Shown here one piece after another: positions 38,813-47,575 of a stretch of DNA of 64,000 nt; position 1 is the stretch's first letter; every line of letters begins with the position of its first letter. Both the position numbers and the translations under genes were made by a program. The notes beneath the pieces were generated by a model. It was given only the letters and a program-made list of their open reading frames with translations. It had not been told where the DNA came from and ran no database searches. Source of the stretch: Saprospiraceae bacterium (GTDB lineage Bacteria > Bacteroidota > Bacteroidia > Chitinophagales > Saprospiraceae); NCBI GenBank assembly GCA_016714445.1, contig JADJNF010000010.1, positions 248,001 to 312,000 on the forward strand, read 5' to 3'.

Positions 38813-38992
38813 ATTACTTTTTAAGTATTAGAAATGATTTATAATTGGTATTCCTTTTGAAACGTGTCATCTTATCATCAAGTTCCCCAAGTATGTGGAA
38901 TCTTTCTGAAAGTTCATCATAAAAGTGGTTTATTGCCATTTGATAAAGTCGTGTTCTCGATCTTGATGTACGGCTTGTGGCTATTGGTATCC
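38813..38992 (-). pseudogene. 5'-truncated DUF6934 gene (module B)
   Basis: Only the C-terminal third remains: RTRLYQMAINHFYDELSERF, then LGELDDKMTRFKRNTNYKSFLILKK and a TAA at 38813-38815. This aligns with the end of module A (RTRLYRMGISNHLDATIEDF...RFKRNTNYRSF). The upstream part has been replaced by the repeat that begins near 38985. No start codon for the family is left. Confidence 0.65.
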
Positions 38993-39017
38993 ATATTAAT
39001 ATCTACATGAGATGTGC

Positions 39018-39059
39018 TAGTCATCAGCTTCGGTTGGTGGGGCCGTTTACTCGATTATG
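39018..39059 (-). repeat. Dispersed repeat (GTAGACGGCCCC type), second - strand copy
   Basis: On the - strand ATAATCGAGTAAACGGCCCC with ACCAACCGAAGCTGATGACT; the stem found in the other copies is disrupted here. It forms the upstream border of DUF6934 module B and the downstream border of the decayed DUF4411 gene. Confidence 0.45.
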
Positions 39060-39068
39060 GGGAGTGAT

Positions 39069-39425
39069 CTATATTGATTCTCCTAAGTTTCTAAGCATTT
39101 CAACAGTGTTGAAATAACACTCCATGATCAATACACACATCAGGTATTTTGATTCTAGACCTTCTATCTGGTTCACTTTTTTTCATGAGTTAAGATCGGT
39201 AGATTTTGATTCATAGCAATAATCATCAGGTAGATTTGTTTGACACCAATTTGTAAGTTCATCGTCATTTTGAAAGATTTCATCGCTAACTTTATCAATA
39301 CTAATTATTAATTGTTGATTTGCTAATTGTTGGATTTTAGTCCAAAAACTTGGCAATACATCAAAGGGGTAATTCGATCGATGAGCTTGAATAAAGAAGT
39401 TAGAATCTAATATGTATGGACTCAT
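39069..39425 (-). pseudogene. DUF4411 (PIN-like toxin) gene, internally deleted
   Basis: The N-terminus is family-typical: SPYILDSNFFIQAHRSNYPFD with the first PIN-type aspartate in LDSNFF. After about residue 75 the sequence jumps, in another frame, to the family's C-terminus: ILTHEKKSEPDRRSRIKIPDVC, then FNTVEMLRNLGESI and a stop at 39069-39071. About 50 central residues are missing. The first frame alone stops at 39183. The gene overlaps the upstream XRE-ImmA gene by four bases, the usual pairing of this toxin-antitoxin-like module. Not functional as it stands. Confidence 0.65.
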
Positions 39426-40559
39426 GATTGCAGTAGTTGTTCTTTCATGAATCTAGAATATGTGTCTCCCTTTAGGCTCGTTAATTTATATGCATCTCTA
39501 TATAATAATTTGTTTTCTTTGACTGCATTATTTATATAATTAGCAAATCTAAGGCTTATTCTTTTTTTCGCGGTCGCATAAAAATTTCCACCAGAACCTT
39601 GACTTTCTTTCTTTATATTTATGAAATCAATGTATTGATAATAAAAAGTAAAATATTCTTCTTTAGCAATTAATCCGCTGTCAAGAAGTCTTCTAGCAAT
39701 TACAATTGGACTAACTTTAAAAATCCGACTAAGAGTTTGAATTCGCTGTTCAGTTTTAAATACCTTGTGAAGCACATCGGTTGGAACTAAAATTCTGCGG
39801 CAATTTTATCACACAGAAGTTCTAATGGGTCATTAGCAGGAATCATTTGGTTTAAGTCAAAACCAGCACTTTCGCCTAACCAAATATGAGCTAATTCATG
39901 AATTAAGGTGAACATTTGGGCTGCTTTAGTATCTGCAGAATTAATAAATAAGAAAGGAGCTAAACTATTAACTAAAACGAAACCTCTACATTCACTTACA
40001 TCAATTTTTCTTTTAGTATTATTCTCTACAACTCCGTTGAAAGTGACTATAATTCCAATCTCTTCTATCTTGTAAGTAATAAAATCTAAGGTTCTTTCCC
40101 ATGTTGGGTGCTTAGATGCCCAATTTGTCTGAAGATTCAGAGTATTTCAGATGTCGTTGACAACCTCTATAACATTAGAGTCCATGCTATATTTACCTAC
40201 AAAGGTAGTTTTTCATAGCTACTTTCTTCCATATATTCTGTAAGCCAAGACTGTCTATCTTTTAATATTTGTATAGTGTGGTATACGTTTAAAGAAACTT
40301 TAGCGTATGCTACTTTACCAGCTCTGAAAAAGGGGAAAGACAAACCTTCTTCCGGTAATTCGTTAGAAAACATGTAACCGAAAGGAACATGGAGCCTTTT
40401 TGTGAGTTTCTCTAGTTGTTTTACAGTAGGGTCAGACTCTTCATTGATCCATTCATTTAGCTTGGGAAAGGCAATAAGAAGATCATCCAAGTCAGCATTA
40501 GTTCGCTGAATTGCCCATTTAATATTGTTCCTGTTAAAATTTTTAACTTTTGTTGCCAT
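39422..40559 (-). pseudogene. XRE / ImmA-IrrE (COG2856) antitoxin-like gene, broken
   Basis: Three pieces of one gene: an N-terminal helix-turn-helix part (40559-40197: IKWAIQRTNADLDDLLIAFPKL...PTVKQLEKLTKRLHVPFGYMF), a central ImmA/IrrE peptidase part with HELAHIWLGE (HExxH) between 40196 and 39790, and the C-terminal part (39775-39422: VFKVSPIVIARRLLDSGLI). A missing base at the AAA run 40201-40203, an in-frame stop at 40147-40149 (probably CGA to TGA), and a missing base in the AAAA run 39789-39792 separate them. Partner of the DUF4411 gene downstream. Opened by an R''-like GTTGTGTGG box at 40617. Confidence 0.7.
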
Positions 40560-40608
40560 TTAATACAAAGATAACCACTTTTTGGAAGATTTTGTTTTTT
40601 TTCTCATT

Positions 40609-40692
40609 CCACACAACACAAAGGAAAGTTGATGAAAACCTTACTACCAAAACCGGAAGTGGCAAATATTTTTAATGGCTTCATCAACTTAA
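40609..40692 (-). other. attC-like site (right half) before the XRE-ImmA gene
   Basis: On the - strand GTTGATGAAGCC and GGTTTTCATCAAC form a stem, followed by R'' GTTGTGTGG (40617-40609). Same design as 38100-38177. Confidence 0.45.
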
Positions 40693-40846
40693 CCAGTTTA
40701 AAGCTTGTCCGTCCCTTGGCGGAAAGTCGGTGTCGGATATTAGGGTAACGCTCTTCCTTGGATGCACTCTCAATATAAAATTTGTGTTTAATTTAATGTC
40801 AAATATAATCAGGATTTTATATTTCAGGATGATTTTCGAAAGTTTT
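40625..40846. repeat. Family A dispersed repeat, copy 2 (222 bp)
   Basis: Copy of 38114-38335 of identical length, with only scattered substitutions visible (for example GTCCCTTGGCGG versus GTCCTTTGGTGG). The level of identity suggests recent duplication or homologous exchange between cassettes. Confidence 0.8.
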
Positions 40847-40918
40847 CTATCCATGGTAATACATAAAATATACTATACTAATGCTTTGAAATCAACTCTC
40901 CAATAGGAATGATCATGG

Positions 40919-41050
40919 TACCTGACGATATTCCCATACAATACGCTATTTTACCTGTCCGCCTTTGGTGGGTTTTTCCCCCCGTAGGACTAATCAATCC
41001 AACGGGGTGAAAGTCCGACAGAGAGTATCCGACTGCACAGGCGGACTACC
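40919..41050 (-). repeat. Family B non-coding element
   Basis: On the + strand: TACCTGACGATATTCCCATA, then a CCGCCTTTGGTGGG stretch, CTAATCAATCCAACGGGGTG and AAAGTCCGACAGAGAG. Same order as at 37255-37380. It fills the space between the attC-like site 41058-41119 and the family A repeat. The GGGGTGAAAGTC pattern is seen in domain I of group II introns, but no intron ends are visible here. Confidence 0.5.
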
Positions 41051-41057
41051 GAAACAA

Positions 41058-41119
41058 TTTCAACAGGGCGTTCATCACATGTCAGCCGGACACGTCGAAC
41101 GCTTCGTTGTTGTGCGTAG
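41058..41119 (-). other. attC-like recombination site
   Basis: On the - strand R' CGCACAAC (41116-41109), L' GCGTTC pairing with L'' GAACGC, inner TGTC/GACA pairing, and R'' GTTGAAA (41064-41058). Compact 62-base site with the normal order of boxes. Lies directly behind the M1-like peptidase gene (stop at 41134). Its R' does not match the start of that cassette (GTTAGTC), so the site and gene may have been joined by recombination. Confidence 0.65.
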
Positions 41120-41133
41120 TCTTTTTGATGGTT

Positions 41134-42522
41134 CTATTTGACTATTTTTTTCACGTTTTCTTTCGCTTTTTCGGATAAAATATAATTTTCTTCAAATTTT
41201 TTGAATTCACTTTCTTTAATTCCACTATAGATTAGAGTACTTTTAAAAAAATCGTAATCGGTTTTTATTAATTTTTCAGATTTTAAAACAGTTCTTAACC
41301 AATTCCAAACCTTTTCTTTACCGACTTCTATTTCCAATGCAGTTACAAGAAGTGGAACATAATAGTATCGATAAGTTTCATCAATTTCACTATTTTTAAT
41401 TGTTGCTAATGATTTTGGAATATAATCTTTAGTTTCTTTTAAATAGGTGTCTATTTTTGCCCGATAACTTTCTTCTCCTAACACATCTTTTACGGTTTGT
41501 AAAGCTAAATATTCTGTTAAACCTTCAAGAAAAAACCATCTTAATTCAGAATTAGGAACAATAACAGTTCCGAAATAGTAATGACCAAGCTCATGAGCAA
41601 AATATTCAATATTTGAATTATCTTTTAAACTATTAGTGTTTGGGGTAAAATAACTTTTTACATTATAGCTCTCTTGACCAATAATTGCTATTGTTGGATA
41701 AGTTACAAACATCCAAGCATTTCTTTTTGAAATTGGTGTTGTATATAAATAAGTCACAGAATTCCCATAAGGAATTTTGAGTTTGTTTTCATAAAACTCA
41801 ACAATTTTGTCAGTCCAATTTCCAAGAACTTTTTCTTGTTCTGAATTTAGGTCAGTATTTATAAAATAAGTATTTTTGTTTTTTGTAAAATCAAATAACC
41901 CTGCAAATAACATCATAGAAATTGGTTTATCTGATTTGAAATTTGCAGTTTTGCCTTTGACTGGTGACGAACCATTCAAGTAAATACTTTCACAATCAAT
42001 ACAATCTATTATAATGTCATAAGTAACTTTATTAAGTGCTACATCATTTTCAATATCGTATATTATTGGATACCAAGCCGTTTGTTCAGATGCTCTAATA
42101 TTTTTACCATTAAATGCAATATTACCTTTCCAATCTCCACGATTATTTGCTTTTAAAGTATCACTTATTACAGGAAATTTACCAACATAATTTATCTTGA
42201 ATTTTTCTGGTAAAAACCTGCCTTTGTTTTCCAGGTCTGGAAAATAATATTGAAATGCTTCATTTGATATTTCGTCATCATAATATTTTATGTTTCCATA
42301 ATTAAATTTATCTTCTTTATCTCTAAAATATCTCAAATTCAACCCAGCATTTAACCAAATACTATAATTATTAAGTTTTGGTAAATTTGAATATTCTAAA
42401 TCACTTTCAATAGTTCCATTTAGAACTGAAATTTTCACTACCCCAGTTAAATGTGGATTTTGAGCAAATAATATTTGAATATTTGCAATAAATAAAACAA
42501 TTAACAATTTCGATTTTTTCAT
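41134..42522 (-). CDS. Exported M1-like gluzincin metallopeptidase
   Basis: 462 residues, signal peptide MKKSKLLIVLFIANIQILFAQ. Zinc motif AHELGHYYFGT (HExxH, about 309-313) with the downstream FLEGLTEYLAL segment supplying the third ligand Glu at about 330, as in the M1 aminopeptidase N family; the GAMEN exopeptidase motif is not visible. N-terminal half is beta-rich and resembles the M1 N-domain. A periplasmic peptidase is likely. The cassette opens with GTTAGTCAGAATC (42562 downward), 29 bases before the start of transcription-translation signals, and closes at the attC-like site 41058-41119. Confidence 0.75.
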   Translation of the reverse strand: MKKSKLLIVLFIANIQILFAQNPHLTGVVKISVLNGTIESDLEYSNLPKLNNYSIWLNAGLNLRYFRDKEDKFNYGNIKYYDDEISNEAFQYYFPDLENKGRFLPEKFKINYVGKFPVISDTLKANNRGDWKGNIAFNGKNIRASEQTAWYPIIYDIENDVALNKVTYDIIIDCIDCESIYLNGSSPVKGKTANFKSDKPISMMLFAGLFDFTKNKNTYFINTDLNSEQEKVLGNWTDKIVEFYENKLKIPYGNSVTYLYTTPISKRNAWMFVTYPTIAIIGQESYNVKSYFTPNTNSLKDNSNIEYFAHELGHYYFGTVIVPNSELRWFFLEGLTEYLALQTVKDVLGEESYRAKIDTYLKETKDYIPKSLATIKNSEIDETYRYYYVPLLVTALEIEVGKEKVWNWLRTVLKSEKLIKTDYDFFKSTLIYSGIKESEFKKFEENYILSEKAKENVKKIVK

Positions 42523-42555
42523 ATTTTGTTATTTACGATTTTTTATAAAGATTCT

Positions 42556-42614
42556 GACTAACGTTTAGTATATGAAAAGTAGACGAGTTCGAAGCACACT
42601 ACTTTCAGTTAAAC
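42556..42614 (-). other. attC-like recombination site
   Basis: On the - strand R' GTTTAAC (42614-42608), L' TGAAAGTAG pairing with L'' CTACTTTTCA around GTGCTTCGAACTCG, and R'' GTTAGTC (42562-42556). 59 bases; all four boxes in order. It opens the metallopeptidase cassette. Confidence 0.65.
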
Positions 42615-42754
42615 ACGAGCTTTGATACGAGCCCAAAGCATTGATTTTATTACTATTTCGCCTATTTTTTATATACTTTGTGTGTGCCTTGAATGGCAAA
42701 TGTACAACACAGAAATGAGTTGTACAAACTGCTTAAAGGAGCAGTTTATCCGGA

Positions 42755-42892
42755 GAGTGAAAGCCCGTACGATTAATCAATCCAACGGGGTGAAAGTCTG
42801 GCCCCGCTATCCTACGGCGGGTACAGTTCTCCGCCTTCGGCGGACTCATAGTTTGGCTTGCAGCCACGACAAAAACTTAGTTGTTATATGCC
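42755..42892 (-). other. attC R' end plus family B element behind the ketopantoate reductase gene
   Basis: R' GGCATATAAC (42892-42883, - strand) contains the stop codon of the upstream gene and matches the start of that cassette (ATTATATACC at 43851, expected GTTATATGCC) with few differences. AACTAAGTTTTTGTCGTGGC follows, related to 47799-47859. The second half is not clear: the family B element (+ strand GATTAATCAATCCAACGGGG near 42771-42790) follows instead. 42615-42754 shows no gene. Confidence 0.55.
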
Positions 42893-43819
42893 GCTTTTTT
42901 TTTCGAGTTCTGCATGTGTCCTTATATATGTGGGCATTTCTAAATTATATTTTTGTCCTTCACGAACCACATAGCTGGTTAATGATTTTAATTCGTTGTT
43001 GGGTTTGTTGTTTTTAAAGTCTGCGTGCATTGATGATGTTGTTTCAAATGGCAATGCTTTCAATTTGTTCAAAGTTATTTCAGTAATGTCCTCCGAAACG
43101 ATAATCTCTTTTGCTTTTGCTACTTGTTTAACTTCTTCAATTAACGAACTTACTGTTTTAAGTTTTTTTTTGTCAGCAAGGATTTCGCCTATAGACCTGT
43201 CAAAATAAGATGTTGCCGTTGCGGTCGGTGATATGAAAATAAACTTTTCCCAAATGATGGTTGAAATACTGCCTGATAAAAACGCTTCAATGTCAGCTTC
43301 TTTAAACAAACGCTCAAGCAAGAGCAACTGGTCATGTATAGCGTTGTCAAGTCCGAAGTAAAGGGTTTGAATGTTACCGCTATTTTCAATTACCCCGGAT
43401 TGTTTCAAACGAGAAACTATATAAGCACAACCGTCTAAAACAATGTTGTCGGGGAGAATATTGTTTATTCGTTCCTTGCTGTCCACCCCATTGAGTAACG
43501 GCAAAATAATGGTTTCTTGATTTATACAAGGTCGTAATTGTTGAATAATTGTTTCAAGGTCATAACTTTTTGTGGTAATAACAATAAAGTTTGCAATACC
43601 AATATCGGCTGGATTGTCTGTGGCTAAAGTTGGCCTGGCAATAAATTCTTTATCGCCTTTTATTACTTTCAGTCCGTTTTTTTGAATTTCTTTAAGATGT
43701 CCGCCACGGGCAACAAAATTGATTTCAACGTCTTCCTTATCGCAAAAATGCTTTGCCAACAGACCACCGAAATAACCACCAACACCTCCAATTCCTGCTA
43801 TAATTATTTTTGTTTTCAT
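42884..43819 (-). CDS. 2-dehydropantoate 2-reductase (ketopantoate reductase) family
   Basis: 311 residues. N-terminal Rossmann motif IIIAGIGGVGGYFGGLLA, then an NADPH-binding half and a helical C-terminal half (SSMHADFKNNKPNNELKSLTSYVV, the family's SSMxxD substrate segment; catalytic-Lys region in IWEKFIFISPTATATSYF). Family enzymes reduce 2-dehydropantoate to pantoate in coenzyme A synthesis, but many paralogues act on other 2-oxo acids, and a cassette-borne copy need not be the housekeeping enzyme. The gene lies between attC-like sites and its stop codon is part of the R' box. Confidence 0.8.
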   Translation of the reverse strand: MKTKIIIAGIGGVGGYFGGLLAKHFCDKEDVEINFVARGGHLKEIQKNGLKVIKGDKEFIARPTLATDNPADIGIANFIVITTKSYDLETIIQQLRPCINQETIILPLLNGVDSKERINNILPDNIVLDGCAYIVSRLKQSGVIENSGNIQTLYFGLDNAIHDQLLLLERLFKEADIEAFLSGSISTIIWEKFIFISPTATATSYFDRSIGEILADKKKLKTVSSLIEEVKQVAKAKEIIVSEDITEITLNKLKALPFETTSSMHADFKNNKPNNELKSLTSYVVREGQKYNLEMPTYIRTHAELEKKSGI

Positions 43820-43844
43820 GGTATCTTTGTTTTCTTAAAGTGGT

Positions 43845-43916
43845 ATATAATGCTTGCCGTCGTGACGTCGTGCGGTCTCGATGGAGCGGCATGATGTGTT
43901 ATGGTTTGTTAGTGGA
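43845..43916 (-). other. attC-like recombination site
   Basis: On the - strand R' CCACTAAC (43916-43909), then CATCATGCCGC, GAGACCGCACGACG, and GCAAGC before R'' ATTATAT (43851-43845). The whole is closely related to the site at 50031-50100 (same ACATCATGCCGCTC core). The R'' has A instead of the invariant G, so it may be inactive. Confidence 0.7.
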
Positions 43917-45359
43917 AGGATTTGATTGGAATTTTAATATTTCCTGCTTAAATTCTTCAACATATCTGGCATTTCCTTCTGAGATGGCCAATTCTAATGC
44001 TTTTTGTTCATATTTTATCGCTTTTTTCTTATGCCCTAATTTAAACAAAAGATGTGCATAAGTATCCATATTTGCTGCCGTTAGATTTAACTCTACTGAC
44101 TTCTTTGACCAATTTAACGCCTTTTTTATTTCAGAAGTTTCGGTTACCTTTTCATAAAAAGTCCATGACACTGCGTTTAGATCATTTGCAATAACTTCAT
44201 CAAACTGATTTCCATATTTAAGAATAACTTGATCTCTATTTTGAACTCTATATTCTATATTGTTTAAAACTGATGAATCCAAAGTTGGATTAAGTTCTAT
44301 CAATCCTTTCATTAAAAAGTCCCCTTTTGCTAATTCGTTTTCTACGTACTCTTTCTTATTTGACTCATACCCACTTAATAAGTTATTTGTTAATTCGTTC
44401 CCAACTTTTATAATATTAATCAAATCATTATTTGATGCATAAAATGAAAATTGGTCCAATAGATCATTTTGTAAAATTGCAGTGTTATTAACTGAAATAT
44501 CATGAAAATTTCCTTCGGGAAATTCATCATTCATAATTTGTACAACTTTTTTTTCAAAGTAAACCTTCCATTTTTGTGTTTCTTTAAATTCACCATCATT
44601 TAATTCATTTCTTGAATTATTCAGAATGTTTTCAAAAAATGCTAATTGATTAAAAGGATTGTATAATGAATCATTCTCATCCATTCCCATGAAATATTTG
44701 GCTATAGGATCTGATATTTTAAATGTTTGTTGATTTACAATTTCCATTAAATTTAAATCAATACTGTTACCCAATCTCACATATTCATTGATTTCTGCTT
44801 TTGTCTTTAAGTGCGCAGAATGTCGAATTTTTATTAATTCATAAAGTTCTTTTGTATCTATACTTTTTTCTAAAAACTTCTTTTCTAGAGATAGTCTGGT
44901 TAATAACAACTTGCTGTTGACTTTAATAGTGTCTCTTAAATCTTCAATAATACTATCATTTTCCGATTCATAAGAAATTGGATTGTAAAAATGGATTAAC
45001 TCACCTTTACTTGTATAGAGTACAAAGTTTGGTGTGTAATCTAAAATAAATTGTTTTTGAAACGCTATGTCATCTTCATTTGAAGAATCAATATCTAACT
45101 TATAGACAACATATTCAGTTTCTAAAATGGATTTATTTTTTGACTCAGCCATAATTGAATCCAATATAGAATCGGAAGTAGGTGTATTATATGTCTTAGG
45201 ATAATCTACCATTGCTTGATGATATCTTACTATAAGCAAAGGTAAATTAAGGTTCTCAGCCCTTTCAAATGATTGTTTTAAGGTAAGCTCCAAATTTTGT
45301 GATTTACATAGGTTTAGAGAAAAAATTATAAGTGTAATTATTGTCAAAAATTTATTCAT
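43899..45359 (-). CDS. Exported thioredoxin-fold-like / TPR protein
   Basis: 486 residues with signal peptide MNKFLTIITLIIFSLNLCKSQ. The following region (LKQSFERAENLNLPLLIVRYHQ...VVYKLDIDSSN...YTPNFVLYTSKGELIHFY) has the strand-helix order of a thioredoxin-like domain but no CxxC. The C-terminal part has TPR helices (ALNWSKKSVELN, AHLLFKLGHKKKAIKYEQKALELA). The start overlaps the truncated TIR gene by four bases. The last codons and stop run through the attC R' box. Function unknown. Confidence 0.65.
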   Translation of the reverse strand: MNKFLTIITLIIFSLNLCKSQNLELTLKQSFERAENLNLPLLIVRYHQAMVDYPKTYNTPTSDSILDSIMAESKNKSILETEYVVYKLDIDSSNEDDIAFQKQFILDYTPNFVLYTSKGELIHFYNPISYESENDSIIEDLRDTIKVNSKLLLTRLSLEKKFLEKSIDTKELYELIKIRHSAHLKTKAEINEYVRLGNSIDLNLMEIVNQQTFKISDPIAKYFMGMDENDSLYNPFNQLAFFENILNNSRNELNDGEFKETQKWKVYFEKKVVQIMNDEFPEGNFHDISVNNTAILQNDLLDQFSFYASNNDLINIIKVGNELTNNLLSGYESNKKEYVENELAKGDFLMKGLIELNPTLDSSVLNNIEYRVQNRDQVILKYGNQFDEVIANDLNAVSWTFYEKVTETSEIKKALNWSKKSVELNLTAANMDTYAHLLFKLGHKKKAIKYEQKALELAISEGNARYVEEFKQEILKFQSNPSTNKP

Positions 45360-45592
45360 ACATATTTTAATTTTCTATCCACTGATGAATTTACTGAAGT
45401 TGGAGAAAGTATTACAGCAAGATATTTGCTCCCTTTTAAACCGTCTTCAATTTTATCAATTATACTGTCGCCAGGTTTTATTTCTGCTTCATCAAGCCAA
45501 GCAATTATTCCAGCACGACGTAGGTCTAGTGCTAAGTGCCTAACAAACTCTTTGTCTTCTCTGTTATGACTAAGGAAAATAGAAGTGTCCAT
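45356..45592 (-). CDS. Truncated TIR-domain protein
   Basis: 78 residues. TIR motifs are clear: IFLSHNREDKEFVRHLALDL (box 1), AWLDEAEIKPGDSIIDKIEDGL (box 2 with the acidic stretch before PGDS) and YLAVILSPTSVNSS (third strand). A full TIR needs about 130-150 residues; here the domain ends at KYV* after the third strand, so helix D and later parts are absent. NADase activity is doubtful. Its stop overlaps the start of the following gene (ATGA), possibly a junction made by cassette recombination. No effector or sensor domain is attached. Confidence 0.7.
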   Translation of the reverse strand: MDTSIFLSHNREDKEFVRHLALDLRRAGIIAWLDEAEIKPGDSIIDKIEDGLKGSKYLAVILSPTSVNSSVDRKLKYV

Positions 45593-45646
45593 TTTATTGA
45601 ATTTAATAATTGAATTCTAAACTTTAGTGGGGCTCGCAAAGTGACG

Positions 45647-45670
45647 CACAACGGCAGTTTACACAACAAC
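45647..45670 (-). other. R''-like box opening the TIR cassette
   Basis: On the - strand AACTGCCGTTGTGCGTCAC places GTTGTGC at 45653-45647, 55 bases before the TIR start. A complementary R' (CGCACAAC) exists at the attC-like site 41058-41119, so these two sequences could once have belonged to one cassette. The rest of 45593-45869 shows no gene. Confidence 0.45.
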
Positions 45671-45869
45671 CCTATTTTTTTGGTGATATAGTGCTACAAT
45701 GATTGCCATATGGGTATATTGATTTTGGTAAAAAAGTTCGTTGTATTGCTGCTGAGATAGTCTATGGCTATTTCCCAAATGAATTTTACATCCAAAAATA
45801 AAGAGTAATAATATTATGTCATTTATGTCGCCGTTGCTAATGCTCTTTCAAATCCGCTGTGATCTTTAC

Positions 45870-47153
45870 TCATTGCTTGTCTTTAAAGCCTTGCACCACA
45901 TAATTAGGGTCATTGATTTGATCTAAAGAACTGTACACATACTCGGTAACACGAGTTCCGTCTGGTTTTGCGAGCGCCCAATTTGCGCCAACTTTAAGCG
46001 CAAACCAGCCATTGCGAAATGACTTGATTGCAGAGTAAACATCTGTATTGAGTTTCTCTCCTTTAGCGGTGATAAAAAACTGATCTGTACTGCCTTCCAC
46101 CTGAAACAGATTCGGATTGGCAGGCGTCGGTGTGACAGCCATTCCAGTAAAACGCTTGATTTCTTCGCCTTTTGGGTTCACGAGTATTTGAGCATTGACG
46201 TGTTTTGCACTCAGCACGAAATAAGTTCCATCTGAGTTTGCGTGTAAGTAGTTAAAAACAGGGGGAAACAAAAACTTGCCCGTCGTTGTATCGCGCACAC
46301 CATACCCGAATCGCTTTTGGTGCATGATCACCTCATATTGACCCACTTTTTTAACCACGTAGTACAAATTAAAAGGCTTGGAATCCGATTTTCTTATGTT
46401 ACGGTCATTTCGGCTGATGCTGTACATTTCATCTCCTTTTTGAGCGATAAAATTTGGGTAAACGCTTTCTATCAAGTCGTATTCAGGCTTAAACAATACA
46501 GTATCCGGCAATAAGATCAATCCTTCGTTTGCTCCTCGCCTGACACGCAAATAACCACCGTACTGGGTCTGAATGTCGTCATATTTTTCGGGAGATAACT
46601 GCTGGCCTTGTTTGTTGATGATCTCCCATTGGCTATCCAACAAGCCACCGTAGGTATCTTTATCCAGAAAGGTCAAAATCGTGTATTTCAAAGGAATCAT
46701 GACCTTCCCATGAGGGTTTACGAGACCCATTTTACCGTTCTTAAACGCCAGAACGCCTATTTTATTTTGGTTTTTGGCGGTGATCAGCCAGATTTTATCG
46801 TCGCGGTCAAATGACCAGGTTTCCTTCACTTCCAACCTATCATAAGTGCCGAATGGCAGCAAAACATTGTTTTGATGGTCAATAATGCCGTGTTTTCCAT
46901 CCTTGATGGCTAGCATAAACGAGCACGCTTCGCGGGGCAATTGGTCGTATACAACCGGAATGCGGACACTCCCGTCAGGATTTTGAAAACCTACAAGTTT
47001 TTGGTGAGTGATTTGCTTAATGCGGCCTTCAAAAAAGTCGCGACTGTTGCTGGTTTTGACTTCTTCACTGACTTGAGGTGCATCGATTTCTTTTATTTGA
47101 GCCGTAGCAAAAAGGCTGAAAAGACAGCATATTAAGGTAAGGTGGTGTTTCAT
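45870..47153 (-). CDS. Exported WG-repeat protein
   Basis: 427 residues, signal peptide MKHHLTLICCLFSLFATAQ. WG-type repeats follow throughout: KHGIIDHQNNVLLPFGTYDRL, KMGLVNPHGKVMIPLKYTIL, WALAKPDGTRVTEYVYSSL. Same family as the two genes at 8656-13089, though base composition here is richer in GC than the flanking cassette genes, so it may be an older chromosomal gene or a recent arrival. It is not bracketed by clear attC boxes. Ligand and role unknown. Confidence 0.75.
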   Translation of the reverse strand: MKHHLTLICCLFSLFATAQIKEIDAPQVSEEVKTSNSRDFFEGRIKQITHQKLVGFQNPDGSVRIPVVYDQLPREACSFMLAIKDGKHGIIDHQNNVLLPFGTYDRLEVKETWSFDRDDKIWLITAKNQNKIGVLAFKNGKMGLVNPHGKVMIPLKYTILTFLDKDTYGGLLDSQWEIINKQGQQLSPEKYDDIQTQYGGYLRVRRGANEGLILLPDTVLFKPEYDLIESVYPNFIAQKGDEMYSISRNDRNIRKSDSKPFNLYYVVKKVGQYEVIMHQKRFGYGVRDTTTGKFLFPPVFNYLHANSDGTYFVLSAKHVNAQILVNPKGEEIKRFTGMAVTPTPANPNLFQVEGSTDQFFITAKGEKLNTDVYSAIKSFRNGWFALKVGANWALAKPDGTRVTEYVYSSLDQINDPNYVVQGFKDKQ

Positions 47154-47460
47154 AGCAATGCAAGAGTTGTTGGTTTAAGTAGGAGATTGACTTTTCTTTT
47201 AGCATCCTTTATATTTGCCTGGTACCAATCTACTACAGTAAGTATTAAATAATTTAGACATCGTTGATCTTCAATTCAAAATCTGCTCATGGCGCGTTTA
47301 AATTATGGAATCAGTTGTAAAATTACGACTTTTTGTTTTACAATGCCCAAAATGGCAAGATTAGTAATTTTTTGAGCATAAAGTTGTTCTGACAAAATCA
47401 AAAAATTCAGGGCTAATAAAACTATTTTAATTTCTTTCATACATTTTTTTATTTAATATC

Positions 47461-47575
47461 ATATAATCGAGTCAGACAGGGGAATTTCACCCCTACGTTC
47501 TCACGGAACCGTACTTGAAAGTCTATCTAACCATGAGCGGACTCTTCATGTTTGTAAATCACACAAAGATAATAT
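47461..47575 (-). other. Group II intron 3'-end remnant (- strand)
   Basis: On the - strand: ATCTTTGTGTGATTTACAAA, CATGAAGAGTCCGC, TACGGTTCCGTGAGAACG, GGGGTGAAATTCCCC, and TGACTCGATTAT. This follows the order of domain V and domain VI of bacterial group II introns and is homologous to 5565-5738 (+). Nothing of the intron protein is left. 47154-47460 and 47576-47740 show no gene. Confidence 0.4.

Noticed and set aside
43899..45592. Complete TIR-based defence operon
   Set aside because: The TIR domain is cut short and the coupled gene is exported; no sensor or second defence gene adjoins.
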